From positions 7,254,001 through 7,318,000 of the forward strand of contig NC_065406.1 in NCBI RefSeq assembly GCF_024362695.1: 64,000 nucleotides of DNA, given 5' to 3'. The notes under the pieces were generated by a model. It worked only from the letters and a program-made list of their open reading frames with translations, had not been told where the DNA came from and did no database searches. Shown here in pieces: positions 24,099 to 36,735 of the stretch (position 1 is its first letter; each line of letters begins with the position of its first letter). The DNA comes from Pectinophora gossypiella. Lineage: Eukaryota > Arthropoda > Insecta > Lepidoptera > Gelechiidae. The position numbers and the translations under genes were made by a program.

Positions 24099-25448
24099 CT
24101 TGATTTGTTCAGCAGCTTTCTTCGCCAAACCAGGATCTAGGATGGTGATGTCCAGATCAGCCGTAGACTTTTTAGCTGCTGCACTGAACGCTGCTGCATT
24201 CGCGTAGTACGTCGACGATTTATCACTAATGTCCACTGGAGAATTCGGGGACAAGATGCCACTGTCCGTATCACTGACATTAGCAGATTTACGCGCGGCT
24301 CCGGGCTTTTCCCTACCAGGAGACTTCAAAGGGATCCTCGATTTTTCCCCACTCGGAGATCTTAAAGGTATTCGCGATTGCTTAGCCGCGTCCTCCGGCT
24401 TAAACCCCGTCGCTGGATCGAATATCACGTAATTATCCTTATCGCATCTCACTCTATTGTTCACCGTCACAGTATACTTTTTGTTCGGACTCAGATTAAG
24501 GAAGGGATCCTCATTATCTACAGGGCTTTCAGGTATAATAGACTGTATCTTAGGAGTAATCTTCGGAACAGACTTTCCATCTATAGTTCTTCGAACAACA
24601 GTGTCATTGGTAAATTTTAAACGTACGTATTCGTTGGATATCGTCCTTCGAACAGGAGAAGATAAGAAAGTAGAGGGTTTAGCTTCTTGTGGGTTACTTT
24701 TATTTTGGAAGAAATTTATTTTCGGCTTATCCATTGCTATAGCGGGTGAAAAAGGCAGTCTTAGTTTTGAGGTAGCTTTTTTCTTTGGACTATTTACACT
24801 TATATCTAAAGATCCTTGTACAGTACTTTTATATACAGGCAACACACTATTTCTTTGCTCAAGTTTTGGTGTTTCCTTAACTACTTTTGAACTTTTAACT
24901 ATATCTAAAGATTTATTTATCCTTCTAATGGGCACAGGTGTTTTAAGTCGTCTTTCTTTGATCTTTTTGTCGAGAGGCGGCGTACTTGCAATAGCAATAT
25001 CACTTTTTTCATGAACTGAAGGTAGTTCTGACGACTTAATAAATGTTTTACCTCGATCACTCGGAAATGTGATATCTTGACTCGACCTAAATAAGTCATC
25101 GTCGTTAATATTATTCAAAACGCCTTCAATAATATCGACGTCACTCGTTTCTGAGTTACTTCTAGAGGACCTGCTTTCATTAATTATACTCGATATTCTT
25201 TGTTCTACTTCTACGAGAGAATCAGTCTTGTCAGTACCATCGATGCTTCTGGAAGTTCCGCTGCCAGAGTCCGATGGTGTTTGTACTTCAAATATAGCTT
25301 CTTGTTCTTCAAAACTCAATTTGGTTGTTTCAGGGAAAGAAGATCGCCGTCTCTTCACTGTTCCTGTTTCGAAGGACGGCGAGTCCCAGTCCACATTTTG
25401 TACCGCGCACTGACCACTATCTTTTTTGTGTCGTCTTGGGCTTGTCAT
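24099..25448 (-). CDS. Unidentified Ser/Pro-rich disordered protein, 5' coding exon
   Basis: One minus-strand exon codes 450 residues in a single frame, from ATG at 25448 to a strong donor (AAG|GTCAGT, exon end 24099, phase 0). The frame runs 15 codons into the intron to a TGA or other stop at 24051, so the true C-terminus lies in later exons. The protein is rich in Ser, Lys, Pro and Asp with no hydrophobic core, so it is probably disordered. It has many Ser/Thr-Pro sites (for example near residues 57, 156, 170, 264, 308, 400), a basic KRRRSS cluster at 32-37, and twin SRIPLRSP/SRIPLKSP motifs at 358-377. An Ala-rich helix-like end (418-450) precedes the splice. These traits suit a cytoskeletal or cell-cycle protein controlled by proline-directed kinases, but that is only a guess. 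Upstream ATGs out of frame and a possible 5' UTR acceptor at 25493-25492 are present. Confidence 0.85.
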
Positions 25449-25491
25449 TGCATTGCATTTTTATGTCACAACACATACGAAGATCGGGCAC

Positions 25492-28400
25492 CTGTTTAAT
25501 AAATCATAGGTTAGAATGTTGGAACACCGAATGTAGCTTTTGTTGGGTGGCTTAATGGAAGAATCGATAGAATAGTAGATTCCGTGGCCGTTAGTGGAAT
25601 CGAACATGAGCGGTAAGCGGCTCGATTGTTATCTAATTACAAGTTGACGGTACCGCCGCGAGGGAACGACTATGTTTGTTATTTTGTCTAATGGAACCAT
25701 TAATTGTACGGTTTGTGACAGGGGACTGGATAAAGGATTCTAAGTAATTAGTATGTTTAAATGTGTTGACTGACTTGTAACTTCGCAAATGTTTATCAAA
25801 ACTACCCACACCATAAAATTGATCTCACTAAGGTACAAAATTAGTAAAATAAGGTAAGAAAGATATCATATCTAAGATACTACTTACAAATATAAAAGAT
25901 GTACACAGAACTTCATTATCGGTAATTTAGACAATCTTCTATGACATGTAAAATTAATGCTGTTCATCATAAAATTTTAACAGAATAGTGAAGATACACA
26001 TATCACCGTGTGTTTATCTAGCTGAGCATGTTTTAATACAAAACCTAATGTAGAATGTATTATAGACCTGCTACCTACCTACTTAGTTTAATATTTAAAC
26101 ATACTATCCGACAACGTGCGGACACGTGTACATATCGTTATACCACAGATAGTACAGGACGGACAAAGCCAGACGTTCAATGACGTAGCTATGCAGGCAC
26201 ACTGCGAGGTGGGGGACCCAAAACAGGGGGGTCTTATCTAACTTCCAGGCCAGGGCCAGGTATCTTACTTTTAAGGACAAATACAAATACAAAAATATTT
26301 ATTCAATAGACACGGTATAACAATGCTTATTACACTGCGATATCCACACTAGGCATGCCTGTGTCGTGGTTATCACTTCAGAAAACTGTTTACTAGGAAT
26401 ATACCTGTCAAAATCCATCAATCGCTAACTTTTAATTTTAAGTCCTTATATTCTATTATAACATATTACATATTATAACCTAACATATATTATATCACAA
26501 AATCTGGCTATCATCTGATATAAGTTGTCTCTGAAATTAACCTACTTATCCTAACCATGGGGCCCAGGTAAGTAAACACTAAATAAAAACCCAAATGTTA
26601 CTCATTTCTCCCGACTTCAGAAACACAATGTAAAAGTTGAAAAGAACAATTTGCCATAAAGAAAATCCTATGGAATCTACTACTAATAAGTATTATGAAC
26701 GACCATTTATTATGTTATGTGTGTATGCACATGTACAATCAAAGAGCAAAAGTGCAGTCATTGAGCAGCGAATTATCCGTAAACAATGGTGAAACTATGA
26801 ACCAATAGTTGTCATAATTATAAAATTTATGTTTTTGTAGGTGTTTTTGGTCTATTACAGAAACGACATGTAACCAGGAGGTCTTAAGTGCAACCAGTTA
26901 ATTTATTACTTTGTAAGAAACTGATTGGACTTTTTTGCACCTTATCGTACACCGATTCATTCATCAATATCGTAGTTATCACGAAATCCGCTTACCATGT
27001 AAAATTAATTTACTGACAGGGTTATTTTGGTCACCTGTATGTAAGGGACGCCAAATTATGGCACGGCCCATAAAGTAGCTACGTAGGTAACTGCAGAGGT
27101 CCACACAGGCGGAGCCCGGAAGACAGTTTTTACGTGCAACCGCCCCGGTGAAGTCTGCCCGTCGTTGTACGGGAAAACGGTCACGAATGTACACGTGTTT
27201 TAGTTCGTATGTGCTTACGCATGAATTGGTTTTCTTTCGATTTTAACGGCGTTTTGAATATAATATATGATTATGTCTACATTACGCCGCGATTATTCAT
27301 TACACTGGAAGTAATGAATGAAACATAAAATATACCATTGTTAATATAATTAAAAATAACATTACATACATACATAAACGCACGGCTATTTCCCACCGGG
27401 GCAAGCAGAGACTATGGAATTCCAATTCCTTCGATCCTGACACACTTCTCTTGCTTCCTTCACATCCATCAATCATTTCATCATACACGCACGCCGATTC
27501 AGATTAGATCTTACTGAACATTTTCTAAGGACATCTCCAATTTAGTCAATGTACGTTCTTCCAGGTCTGAAAAAAAAACAGTAAGTAGGTATATATTACA
27601 AAATGATCCCAAACTTATTAACAATAGCAGAGTTGTGTGTAAAAATGTGTGTGTAAGTAGTTAGAAATAAAAACGCAAATGGCGCTCTTAACTGTTTTAT
27701 TACATTTCGCCACAAGTGCTGACGAACTTACTGAGAGACAACTAATCCCTCGCCCTCAATAATCTAATTAAACGTGTGCTAAGTAATGGCAATAAAACAC
27801 ATCGTCTTTTCCCGTTAGAGGGCGCTAAAGTTACTTAGTTTGACAAGTACCGCCCACAGAGATCCTGTGATATACGGCCCACTAGCCGCTCTAGATAAAT
27901 GGCCTTCCTTCATAGACCCTTATCGTATGGTCCGAAATCTTAACATGTCTAATAAAGAACGAACAATAGGATTTGCCGTCTACTCCGGAGGAGACCATAT
28001 TTATAAACGCGTTACCTTACTTTGAGAGTCTAAAGCCCTTGATGTCTATCTCGTAAAAGCACGAGACATGTCTCTGAATTTTTATACTTTTTGTCTCAGG
28101 TGTGCGGTCTACGTAAGTGGATTAAGGTTTTACGTATTGATATCAATTACAAGCATCCTGTGTAGTATTAAAGGAGCTATCGGTACATACATTTATGTAT
28201 ATTATTTCATATCGTTCGTGCGTTCGTTTCGGTGGAAAATAGATAGATAGACAAAATACTTTAACACACACAATGACACAATGGACACAATATACAGAGA
28301 TAAGGGCACAACAGGCGACCTTATTGCTCATGCAGCATTTTCATCCAGGCAACCTTTGGGTACAGGAAAATTTTGTACAAGTAGTAGCGGGTTAGTGCAT

Positions 28401-29095
28401 TCTAACAATTAAAAATTATTACTACTAGAATAGGTGTGAATTTATGTAGGTACTTATGTATGAATATTTAATATCGTCCCCGAAGAGATGAAAAGGTTCG
28501 CGTAGCTGGAAACGCTATTCCTAGTCTGTTACACCTTACGTAAACGTTACGCATATCATGCTACGACGAAGCATCTACATCTGCGTGACTTTTCTACACA
28601 GGTGTAATTGTGTTCAAACGCGAGTCTGTACAGAATTTAAAAGCAAATATAATGTCGTTGCCACGTGAACAAAGCACAGCTAATTCGAGAAGGTATTTCA
28701 AAGTAAAAGTTGGGTGTAAATTCAGCAAGTTAGCGAACTTTCCGTCGGAATGCGAGCGTGGCGCGAGCTCCCTATGTTCCCAATGGTGTTCACAGTCATG
28801 CGCGTCCCACCTCGCGCGACCCTACAATATATGACCGACGCATCCCTTTATAGCCCTGCAAACTTTCTAATTTGTTACGTCTGTCGACAATAAAGTTCAG
28901 GCCACAAGTTTGTTTAATCTTTAGTAATAGCGCAATTGTATTCTTTCAGATATTAAGTATAAGAACAGTATAATAGTACATTCGCAAGATTTTCATGCAG
29001 TTGAATGTTTGAGTGACACCTTAGTTCATCATGTGATGGATGATACCACCGACTACCTCAATTATTATTGGGAATATAGTTTTTTTTTATGTAAT
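25492..29095. other. Non-coding, sparse repeats
   Basis: No supported exon. It contains a LINE tail in reverse at 26270-26340 (aaaaatatttattcaataga) and the SINE at 27360-27500. Open frames at 26104-26292, 26979-27194, 27840-28025 and 28610-28834 show no recognisable protein or splice pattern. The promoter of the 24099-25448 gene should lie at the left end; a GC-richer patch at 25610-25670 is a candidate. Confidence 0.4.
27360..27500 (-). mobile_element. SINE with tacata tail, reverse orientation
   Basis: 'acatacatacataaacgcac' then 'ccaccggggcaagcagagac' then 'cttcgatcctgacacacttc' then 'catcaatcatttcatc' is a clear multi-block match, in my memory, to a common moth SINE. Fragments of the same family are at 14825 and, more distantly, 6460. 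Confidence 0.55.
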
Positions 29096-29233
29096 AGTAT
29101 TTTATGCAACAGTTGTATAAGAAGGGTCAAAAAATGCGACTGGCGTGAGTTGCGATGTGAGCCTTGGCGAACATCGCAATAAGAGACGCCACGAGCATTT
29201 TTTGACCTAGTTATACAACGTTGCATACAATAC
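29096..29233. mobile_element. Near-palindromic MITE
   Basis: The outer arms (tagtattttatgcaacagtt.../...aacgttgcatacaatac) and the inner arms (tggcgtgagttgcgatg.../...catcgcaataagagacgcca) are reverse complements across about 138 bp, with gtcaaaaaatgc/gcattttttgac between them. No coding capacity. Confidence 0.65.
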
Positions 29234-29689
29234 TTTTTCTACGACGACGTCATTTTTCCTTTTTATTTTATACTTTTTAGTGTTTTGAAACGAAACACAA
29301 AAATTTTCCAATTTATTTTCCAACGCGCGGGAAAATGGCGGCAAATGTATACTTTTTTTTTATAGTATATCTATGGCACCAAACAAAGTAAAGGTGCCAG
29401 TTTCCAGGTCAAAAAAAAAAACAACAACAATGCTTTTTTGGCGACATTATAGTACAGTTACACTTTGTAAACAATGCTTTTATAGGCCATAGAGCGTACA
29501 CTTTATCAAAGAGTTTAATTATGTATGTACTTATATTAGACTTTTTGGTTATTTAAATGCCAGATTAAAGTAGAGGAGTAGAAAAACATAATAATAGTAC
29601 CTGTTGTTGTGTTAGTACATAATAGGTTTAAGTACTTACAGGCAATTATATGTCATAGTTCGGACTACTACTTTTGCTTATCTATTCCC

Positions 29690-29765
29690 AAAACTTTATT
29701 TTATTTTTATTTTATTTTATTTTATTTGGGGAGCTTACAGCTAAATTTACAAAGTTACATACTAA
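29690..29765 (-). mobile_element. LINE 3' tail, (TTTTA)n, reverse orientation
   Basis: A (tttta) run is followed by tggggagcttacagct. In plus orientation the same end (agctgtaagctccccaaaca plus aaaataaaataaataaat) closes the fragment at 42411-42490. Confidence 0.5.
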
Positions 29766-30437
29766 CTTAACTTATTAATTTAATTATAAAATAATATTAT
29801 ACGAGTGTTAACAAGTAGACATGCCGTCTAGGCATGGTTTTATAGCGTAGTGTCTTTCTGTGTAAACATTAACCACTGGTTTTAACAACAGAAGTTACAA
29901 ACAATGCAAGTTGTTCGTTATTTGTGTCGAAGTTGAAGTCGAATTCAGTGGTTTAGAGACCGGGCCGGGATTCAAACCTTTGACACTACGATGGAAGTCA
30001 GGCGGTTTTCGAACAGGGCTATCACGGATTTCAATTTTAGTAACCTACTAATATTTTCATCACATTTCTGAGACTATTAGATGACTGGGGTAAGTTTTTA
30101 TATGTGGGCCGCTTCAATAGCCCGTATTATGAATCATTAATTCGTCATATTGCTACTGTACTTTTTTTATGTCCCACTAAACACGGAAATGCCAAATAAG
30201 TGACTCATTTAAAAGGTTAGGTACTCTACTGGTGTTAGTCAACTACCGTTCACGGTTGATTGATTCTTCTTATTCATAGAGTCACGACGCCTGTCAGAAT
30301 TCTTAATGGAAAAGAGGCAAAAGAATAATCGGTAAGTTTACCTAGAAGCCCAAAAGCAGACGGAAAGTCGATTTGGATGCCTTTAAAGGCTATTGGCAGA
30401 ACATCTGCCTGTATAAGTAACTGTGAAAGAGGAGAGA

Positions 30438-30475
30438 GGAGGCCTTTGCTCAGCAGTGGGACAGAATAGCCTAAA
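30438..30475 (+). mobile_element. SINE fragment, family 1b (3' end)
   Basis: gaggaggcctttgctcagca then gtgggacagaatagcc is a diverged match to the end of the SINE at 58704-59043. Confidence 0.4.
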
Positions 30476-30479
30476 GAAA

Positions 30480-32830
30480 AAAAAGTACCTAGAACAGTTT
30501 TCATTTCCAACTTTAAAAGGAAAATTCAAATAGGAGAAACGTTTTACATCCACTTATTATACAGAATGGTACAGCAGAGTTCCAAAAGAGGTCGAAATAA
30601 TTTTGTTTCAAATATTCCTTATCGCAACGTTTCGGCTCCCTCGTGAGCAAAAACAGAAACTTTAACTGCTGGGAACCCCTCCCGTCCGTCTTAAGTGATT
30701 TACTGGCGCTCTGCGAATATAACCTTAGAAGGGGCGCCTGTTACCGGGTTACTAGACTTAAAGCCTCCGAAAGGTAACTGCTACGCTATCGCTGCCCTGT
30801 TTTCTGTAATCGGATTAGAAAAGGACGGCTACTTAGTGGCTGAAATCGAAATTTGAACTGCATCCCCAGCAATATCCTCCTAAATGGGTCAGGAAGGCGA
30901 AGTTTACGTCGCAATTTAGCATTCGGGGGTCTAATAGCAGTAAAACCCCTGCTGCAGAGAAATCTACGAATTATCCGGAATTGTTTCCCGGGATTGTCTT
31001 CCGCAAACGTGATCAGGAAAGTAATATTAAAAATGTATGTACTTTTTTTATGAAACTTATTATGAACGAAAATCGAAATGAGAAAAGTTAGGGTACCTAC
31101 ATGAAGCGTTCTTGGACAAAAAGCACGATGAATCTGCAGAAATTGGGACATGCCATACGTTTGGTCACTACTGTGTGCCGTTACATAATATAAAGTATTC
31201 AGCTACTTAGGTAACAATTCAGAATAATGCTCGCAATACTTATTACCAACCGACGACACTCTCGCTGCAGTATTCGAATATTTAAGTACAGACCACTTAG
31301 CATCAAACATAATTAATTTACTGAATAATAATGCTTATAATTATAATACATTTTGGTTTCAAATATTTTGGTATATAATAACTTACGTACGTACTCTCTT
31401 TAAGAATCTAAGTACTATTTATTCTTCCCAAATAGGTAATATTACAAAAACAAAGAAAAATCACCTAAAGTTAAAACGTTCGTTAAATAGACTAAACTAA
31501 CAAACCAGTTAAAACCGAGCTAACAAAATCCAATGGTCTTTTCGGCGACAATAAACAAAACTACAATAGTAATATAACTCAATAGGAAAAGCACACAATA
31601 AGGCGACAAACACATTTTAGCATGGTATTAACACAGTAATATTTTGTCGGAAGAAATTATTTGCATTAGCTAGGGGTGGCACCCCTGAATGCATTCCTAC
31701 ACTCGATGCACTTGTCTCTACGCACACATGCATAGTAATGTTTAAGGTAGTTTAGAAGTGTTTCTTATATTGTTTCATTTGCTGCAGACAATAAGTATGG
31801 AGTTGGAAGCTGCAATGTTACTAGCACTAAGTAATTGAATGAGCGTTTTCGCGCGTTTAACAAAATTCTAAGTGAAGTAAAAGTACGAACTTTGTTTTAT
31901 TTTACGAAAGTTGTTATGATACAGATTATCCGACGCGACTTTGCGACGCTTTTTGTGAGTGTTAATCGCTATCATTCGCTATACCCATACATAACAGAAT
32001 GAAATGCTTAATTTGCCTTATGTTAAGCATAGCGCTTAGCTACCTTATATTAAGAGAATAATCTCGTAACGGGAAAGGTATTTATTTTTAATATATAACA
32101 TCGAACTAACTAACCTACAAAAAGATGAAGTCAAAATAAAATTCCTGTCTGTGAGCAAAGTATTTGAAGATACAATATTATCTTGATCGTAACATAAAGA
32201 AATCAATACGCCCACATGTTTCGATTCACAGCATCTTTCCGATTTCTTCCCCAATCTTCATTATTGGTCTCATAGAACATTGCAACACCCACGCATTTGG
32301 GGTACTCCCCTGCAGCCCGCACACAAGTGCAACAAATGCACTTTATTGTAGGGGAATTTTCGATTAAACATTCAGATTAGATTTTTCGTGAACCATTTAT
32401 CACGGTTAATACGATGGGTTGCCCACTCTCGCCTGATGAAAGTGGTCACAGAGGAGACTTGATACTCCTTTGATATGGTAATGTAATAAGAAAACATAAC
32501 CCCCTTTTCAACTCAAGATTCGGGTTACATTTCTATGTGAGTGTTTGTTGATTTGCTTTTTGTTTTGTGAATTATAATTTTTAAACTGTTTTTTCTAATT
32601 AAGTACAAACTTTTTCTATGAAGATCTGTCAAGAATGTTTTCCTATCGTATTTCTAATTTACTTAGCCATAATATTTAGAAAACAAATGAAATTTTCATT
32701 CCCGTCTCTCTCACAGGGAGAATAATTTGTCAGTAAGTACTATTTCAGCTGTAGGTACTTAACTGATTTCATGTACCCATTGTCCTGGTTATAATAAACT
32801 TATTACTATTCCTACTACAAACGCAAACTC
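30480..32830. other. Non-coding, nothing recognised
   Basis: A GC-richer patch at about 30590-30990 carries overlapping open frames on both strands (30786-31151 minus, 30853-31053 plus) with no recognisable protein. The rest is AT-rich with no exon, RNA or repeat that I can support. Confidence 0.35.
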
Positions 32831-32900
32831 AAAAATATGTAGGTTATTCAGTAGTTAACTTAGTTGCACTTTGAATCGTCAACGATTTTTTATCGAATGT
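32831..32900 (-). mobile_element. LINE 3' tail (gacgattcaaagtg family)
   Basis: Diverged copy of 12806-12895: in reverse it reads 'ttgacgattcaaagtgcaac' and ends near 'tattcagtag/caaaaatatg'. Confidence 0.4.
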
Positions 32901-33561
32901 CTCATCCAACTAAAACTACTGCAGCAACTCGAACTGTGTAGCTAAGGAAAAGTAACTGCTTAAGGAAAACCTCTGATAGTTCTTAAAAAAGTGGTAAGAA
33001 ATAAATACAATTTCAATAATTTGGCTGGCACACACTGGTAATACTGGTTTTAGTGTATAAAAACATAGTGTTAATGCTAACTCAATTTCAACAAATACAC
33101 GTGAATTCTCCTGTTCTCCAAGTATGTGAAAAAAATGAATACCCAAAGGTAATATGTGTAGAAGCTTTCGAGGCGGCGAAATCCGATTTGCACTAACCCG
33201 CCCTATAATTATTTTTTCCTCCCCCAGTTTCGCCATTGCGAAAGAATCATGTTATGCCATGACATATGATGTTTGAACAGCCAAGCAACATTCACCCTTA
33301 AGACCTTCGCTTAAGGTTCTCTAAAATTACTGTGTGTTTAGTAGAAAATATTATTTATTTTTATGATTCCCAATGTAAGTACAGTAAAGAAAAGGAAGAG
33401 CAAGCAAACGGATTGGTCGAAACGAACATAAAAAATTTTAGAGGCACAAAAGAAAGAAAAGGCATTGTACTTAAGGGAAATGGGAAGAGGCCTCTGTCAA
33501 AACAATAAAAGTTCTTTGAGATTTCTATACAGTAGAATTGTTTTAATCAACATTTCATATA

Positions 33562-33696
33562 CCAATATGATATACCCACTTTAGAACCCTGTCGCACTAA
33601 CATATTTGACATTTAATGTGACTTGCGGGTCAATTTGTCAAAAAAGTTAATGTCACATGGTATCAAAATGTATACATATTAGTACTCGTGACCGTA
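33562..33696. mobile_element. MITE, copy A (same family as 50254)
   Basis: cccactttagaaccctgtcg, catatttgacatttaatgtg, gtcaaaaaagttaatgtcac and tattagtactcgtgaccgta all recur in the same order at 50254-50399. The ends are inverted (..tcat..tatacccacttt / aaaatgtatacatattagta). No coding capacity. Confidence 0.65.
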
Positions 33697-33989
33697 CTAC
33701 AGAGGTGGATAGAAAAATAATACCATTTTTGGAAGGTATCACTTACTATAAGAGGAAACCACGCGATAACGTCCTTGTAAAAGAAACGGCCTAGGATAGG
33801 TACCTATCTACTTACTAAACGAAATCAGATAACTTTAAATTCTTTAACGTGATTGTAATAAGAATCATAAGAGCATGTGCATCCTATAACGATTTGAACG
33901 CGAAATCTCTTCAACTAGATATATTTTCTGATTCACAGCGAGCTCTGAAGAGCAAACTGACAAGACACTATCTCCATCAAAAATTTGTT

Positions 33990-34256
33990 AAATTAGTATA
34001 GTTTATTTGTTTTTTGTACCATCTAGTGCAATAATATCATATATTAGTGTTATTAATAGTGAGATTTTAGCTGTTGAGAAGTTAGTCTCAACAGACTAGA
34101 TGTTGTTTTCTTTTTATGGTGAATGTTGTGTTCACTTGTAATAGGCTTACACATAAGTACTGTTTTACTTTGTCTAATTATGTTCTAACTAAATGTTATA
34201 ATGTGCATAGCTGTAAGTGATCCATAAATAAATAAATAAATAAATAAAGAATCAAA
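33990..34256 (+). mobile_element. LINE 3' end with (AATA)n tail
   Basis: A T-rich non-coding 3' UTR ends in about six AAATA units at 34227-34252. The tail orientation shows a plus-strand insertion. No coding part. Confidence 0.5.
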
Positions 34257-34681
34257 AAATCACCACACCGAAACCGATAGGCCGGGCCGTCGCGCTCAAG
34301 CCTGCAATCCCCATCATGAGGCTGTTTCCTATTTATATGCAGATTTCATGGCGACCATAAGTTATCCTCCCGGATCATGCTCTTAATGTTACCCGGATAA
34401 ATGGAAAAGATACGGGGGAAGGGTGGATTTTTACCGCATCGAAACACCCTTAAACAAGTCGCGGAATTAATTAATGTAAACGCGACACGTTGTTTGTTTG
34501 ATATGAGATCATATTATAATGTTTAATCTGATGCTATTTGAAGGGTTGGGAATGTGGTTTTTGCTGTTCATTCTGGATGGAGAGTACCAGATAAATATAA
34601 GTCAGATTATTTCGTTACGTTGTTATTGGAACCATTTATTAACTACCATTAATTTTACAATACGTAACTAATGTTATTTAT

Positions 34682-34860
34682 CACGCTGATCACCTGATTT
34701 TCCGAAAGTAAGACCATCCGTGCTTCGGAAGGCACGTTAAGCCGTTGGTCCCGGTTACTACTTACTGATAAGTACGTAGTCGTTAGATGAGTTGCCAGGG
34801 GCCTTTGGCGGCTCACTGATTGCCAACCTCATCAACCACCAGGGTTGATGAATAATCAAG
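34682..34860 (+). mobile_element. SINE family 1, 5'-truncated
   Basis: Body match to 48950-49272 from gctgatcacctgattttccg through gcacgttaagccgttggtcc to ccagggttgatgaataa; the tRNA-like head is absent. Confidence 0.65.
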
Positions 34861-34964
34861 AATATTATTTGTGAGCACTGAGGAAATCTCTGTCGAGAAT
34901 AAGGTAAACGATATTTACTATAATTTTCAATTTGTATTACTTCTAGCTAATTTACTTAAATAAG

Positions 34965-35078
34965 ACGTAGTCATCACATGACCCATGCCAGGAGCGTCTG
35001 GTTGCTCAATAATCGCCCTGATGCCTAGGTTGATGAGGTTGTTCACAGACCTCACAAGCCACACGACACGAAATGAAG
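34965..35078 (+). mobile_element. SINE family 1 fragment (3' third)
   Basis: gtcatcacatgacccatgcc to cacaagccacacgacacga matches the last third of the SINE at 48950-49272. Confidence 0.5.
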
Positions 35079-35454
35079 ATGTAACTCGACTCCATAGCCT
35101 ATTCATATTTTTTTATAAATATTACAGTCTACAATTAGGTATATTGTACTATACTGTACGTACGATAATTATCAAAACGTACTGGTGGTTTTACACTTGC
35201 GTTTAAAACCGTTAATGGAAGTTTAAAAACACCAACAATTTTCCAGTCAGTAATTGTGGTTAGAAAATTACTTGCACGGTAAGCAAATTCTGATTAAATT
35301 AAGCGATATTAAGAAGGGGAAGTCGGGTTTGAGGAATTTAATGAAATTATAGGGGATATTACAAGCGCAAGATTACGATATTAGCCCCGGTTCCTGGCGA
35401 ATTAAAACAGTTGAAAGTTAAAAGTCATGAATTTGTGGCGAGTTAAATATTTCT

Positions 35455-35860
35455 ATTTTTTTTTATATTGTAGATTTGCCACAGGTGGCATTAACTACTT
35501 GGCCGGACAAATGGGGAGCGCTGAAGGCTCTCACCTGGTTCAACGTTTAAGACAACAGGCCTGAGGGTGCCCAGTTGGGCGCGTACCTCGGCTCAGGGCG
35601 TCATCTGAGAGGAAAAATATTTGAAAGAATTATTCGATCCTAGAGGGTCGACAACGATAAGCGCTGATTGAGGGAAATCGTCGACCACGCCGGCGGGTTC
35701 GGTATCGGGGTCCTGAAGTGTTTGGTGTCGTGAGCTGATTGGGCGCCTCTATGGCTAGAGTAATCGGGTCGTCGGGATCGTATATTACGTCCTTCGGACG
35801 CCGATACAATATTTCACAGAAGTCTATCACATTGTTTGTTTCATGCATTTGGTACAAGAA
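35455..35860 (-). pseudogene. Transposable element remnant with short ORF
   Basis: The minus strand codes 75 residues (35857-35630) including KDVIYDPDDPITLAIEAPNQ, followed by a basic RTRRRGRRF segment and a stop. Downstream on the same strand comes GC-richer DNA with gatgacgccctgagccgagg and then the dispersed repeat of 18501/23430 in opposite sense (35460-35540). From memory these GC-rich blocks recur in moth genomes, so I read this as part of one mobile element. There is no catalytic domain, so the class is unknown. Confidence 0.4.
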
Positions 35861-36639
35861 AAACCGGTAGGTACTGTTTCACCGGACATTTCGCAGAAGT
35901 TGACAATGGGATCATGAGTTTGTCTTACATGACGCTCGTACTTACTATTGTTTGAGGGCTAGTCACTATAAATATAAAAAAATCATATTCATCTTATACA
36001 AGACCCCTCAAAAGTTTTTTTAATTGTTATTATTTATCTTCATCTTTATCAGTTATGGTTTATCTTTTTGATTCTCCCATCTTTACTAGAGTCTGGAAGC
36101 TTGTTTGCTATCGATTTCTGTCCTTCCCTGTCCTTCAACAAGGCATGCATATATGATGCAGTTACTTAAACATTTCTCCCAAAAGCCAAATAACACAACC
36201 CAAAAACTGTAATATAGGATGAAGACTTTTTTCAAGGTTTCCGTACACAAAGACGAAGGCTGTCTCATAATAAAAAGAAGCAAAATGAAAATCGCAAGGA
36301 AGTTATGTGAAGCGGTTGTCGCGTGAGTTGGCGACGTTAACTCAAAGAGTCGGTGTTATTTATTGAACAACGTTTCCCTATAGTACTGTCTTATTGTATA
36401 ACGACTATTGTAAATAGCTGAATAACTCATTTTTATACAAGTTTAATGGTATGACATTTAAAATGGGTCAGAGGAACGCAAAAAACAAAAGATAGATAAA
36501 TATCGGAATATGAAACATTACATCTGTTGTTTATGTTTAGAAACTACTGGGTTTCCTCAAAAACATGGTATAAGTATATTTGAAGACATTCTGCTTCAAG
36601 AGACGTTTGACCTAGAACTCAACGAAATCGAAAACGTAG

Positions 36640-36735
36640 TCGTTACATGAGCCACCAAAGCCCCCTGACATAACTCACCATATCAGGGTCCCTTGACCGA
36701 TATGTCCCTGACAGCAAACTCAGCAACCCATGATA
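36640..36735 (+). mobile_element. SINE family 1 fragment
   Basis: gtagtcgttacatgagccac and ccctgacataactcaccata are diverged matches to the 3' part of the family-1 SINE. Confidence 0.4.

Noticed and set aside
24457..25014. 185-codon plus-strand open frame
   Set aside because: It lies wholly antisense to the 450-residue exon. Its Leu/Phe/Ile-rich translation is what the reverse of Lys/Asp/Ser codons gives.
30786..31151. 121-codon minus-strand frame
   Set aside because: No recognisable protein, no splice context, and a plus-strand frame overlaps it; kept only as an unexplained GC-richer patch.
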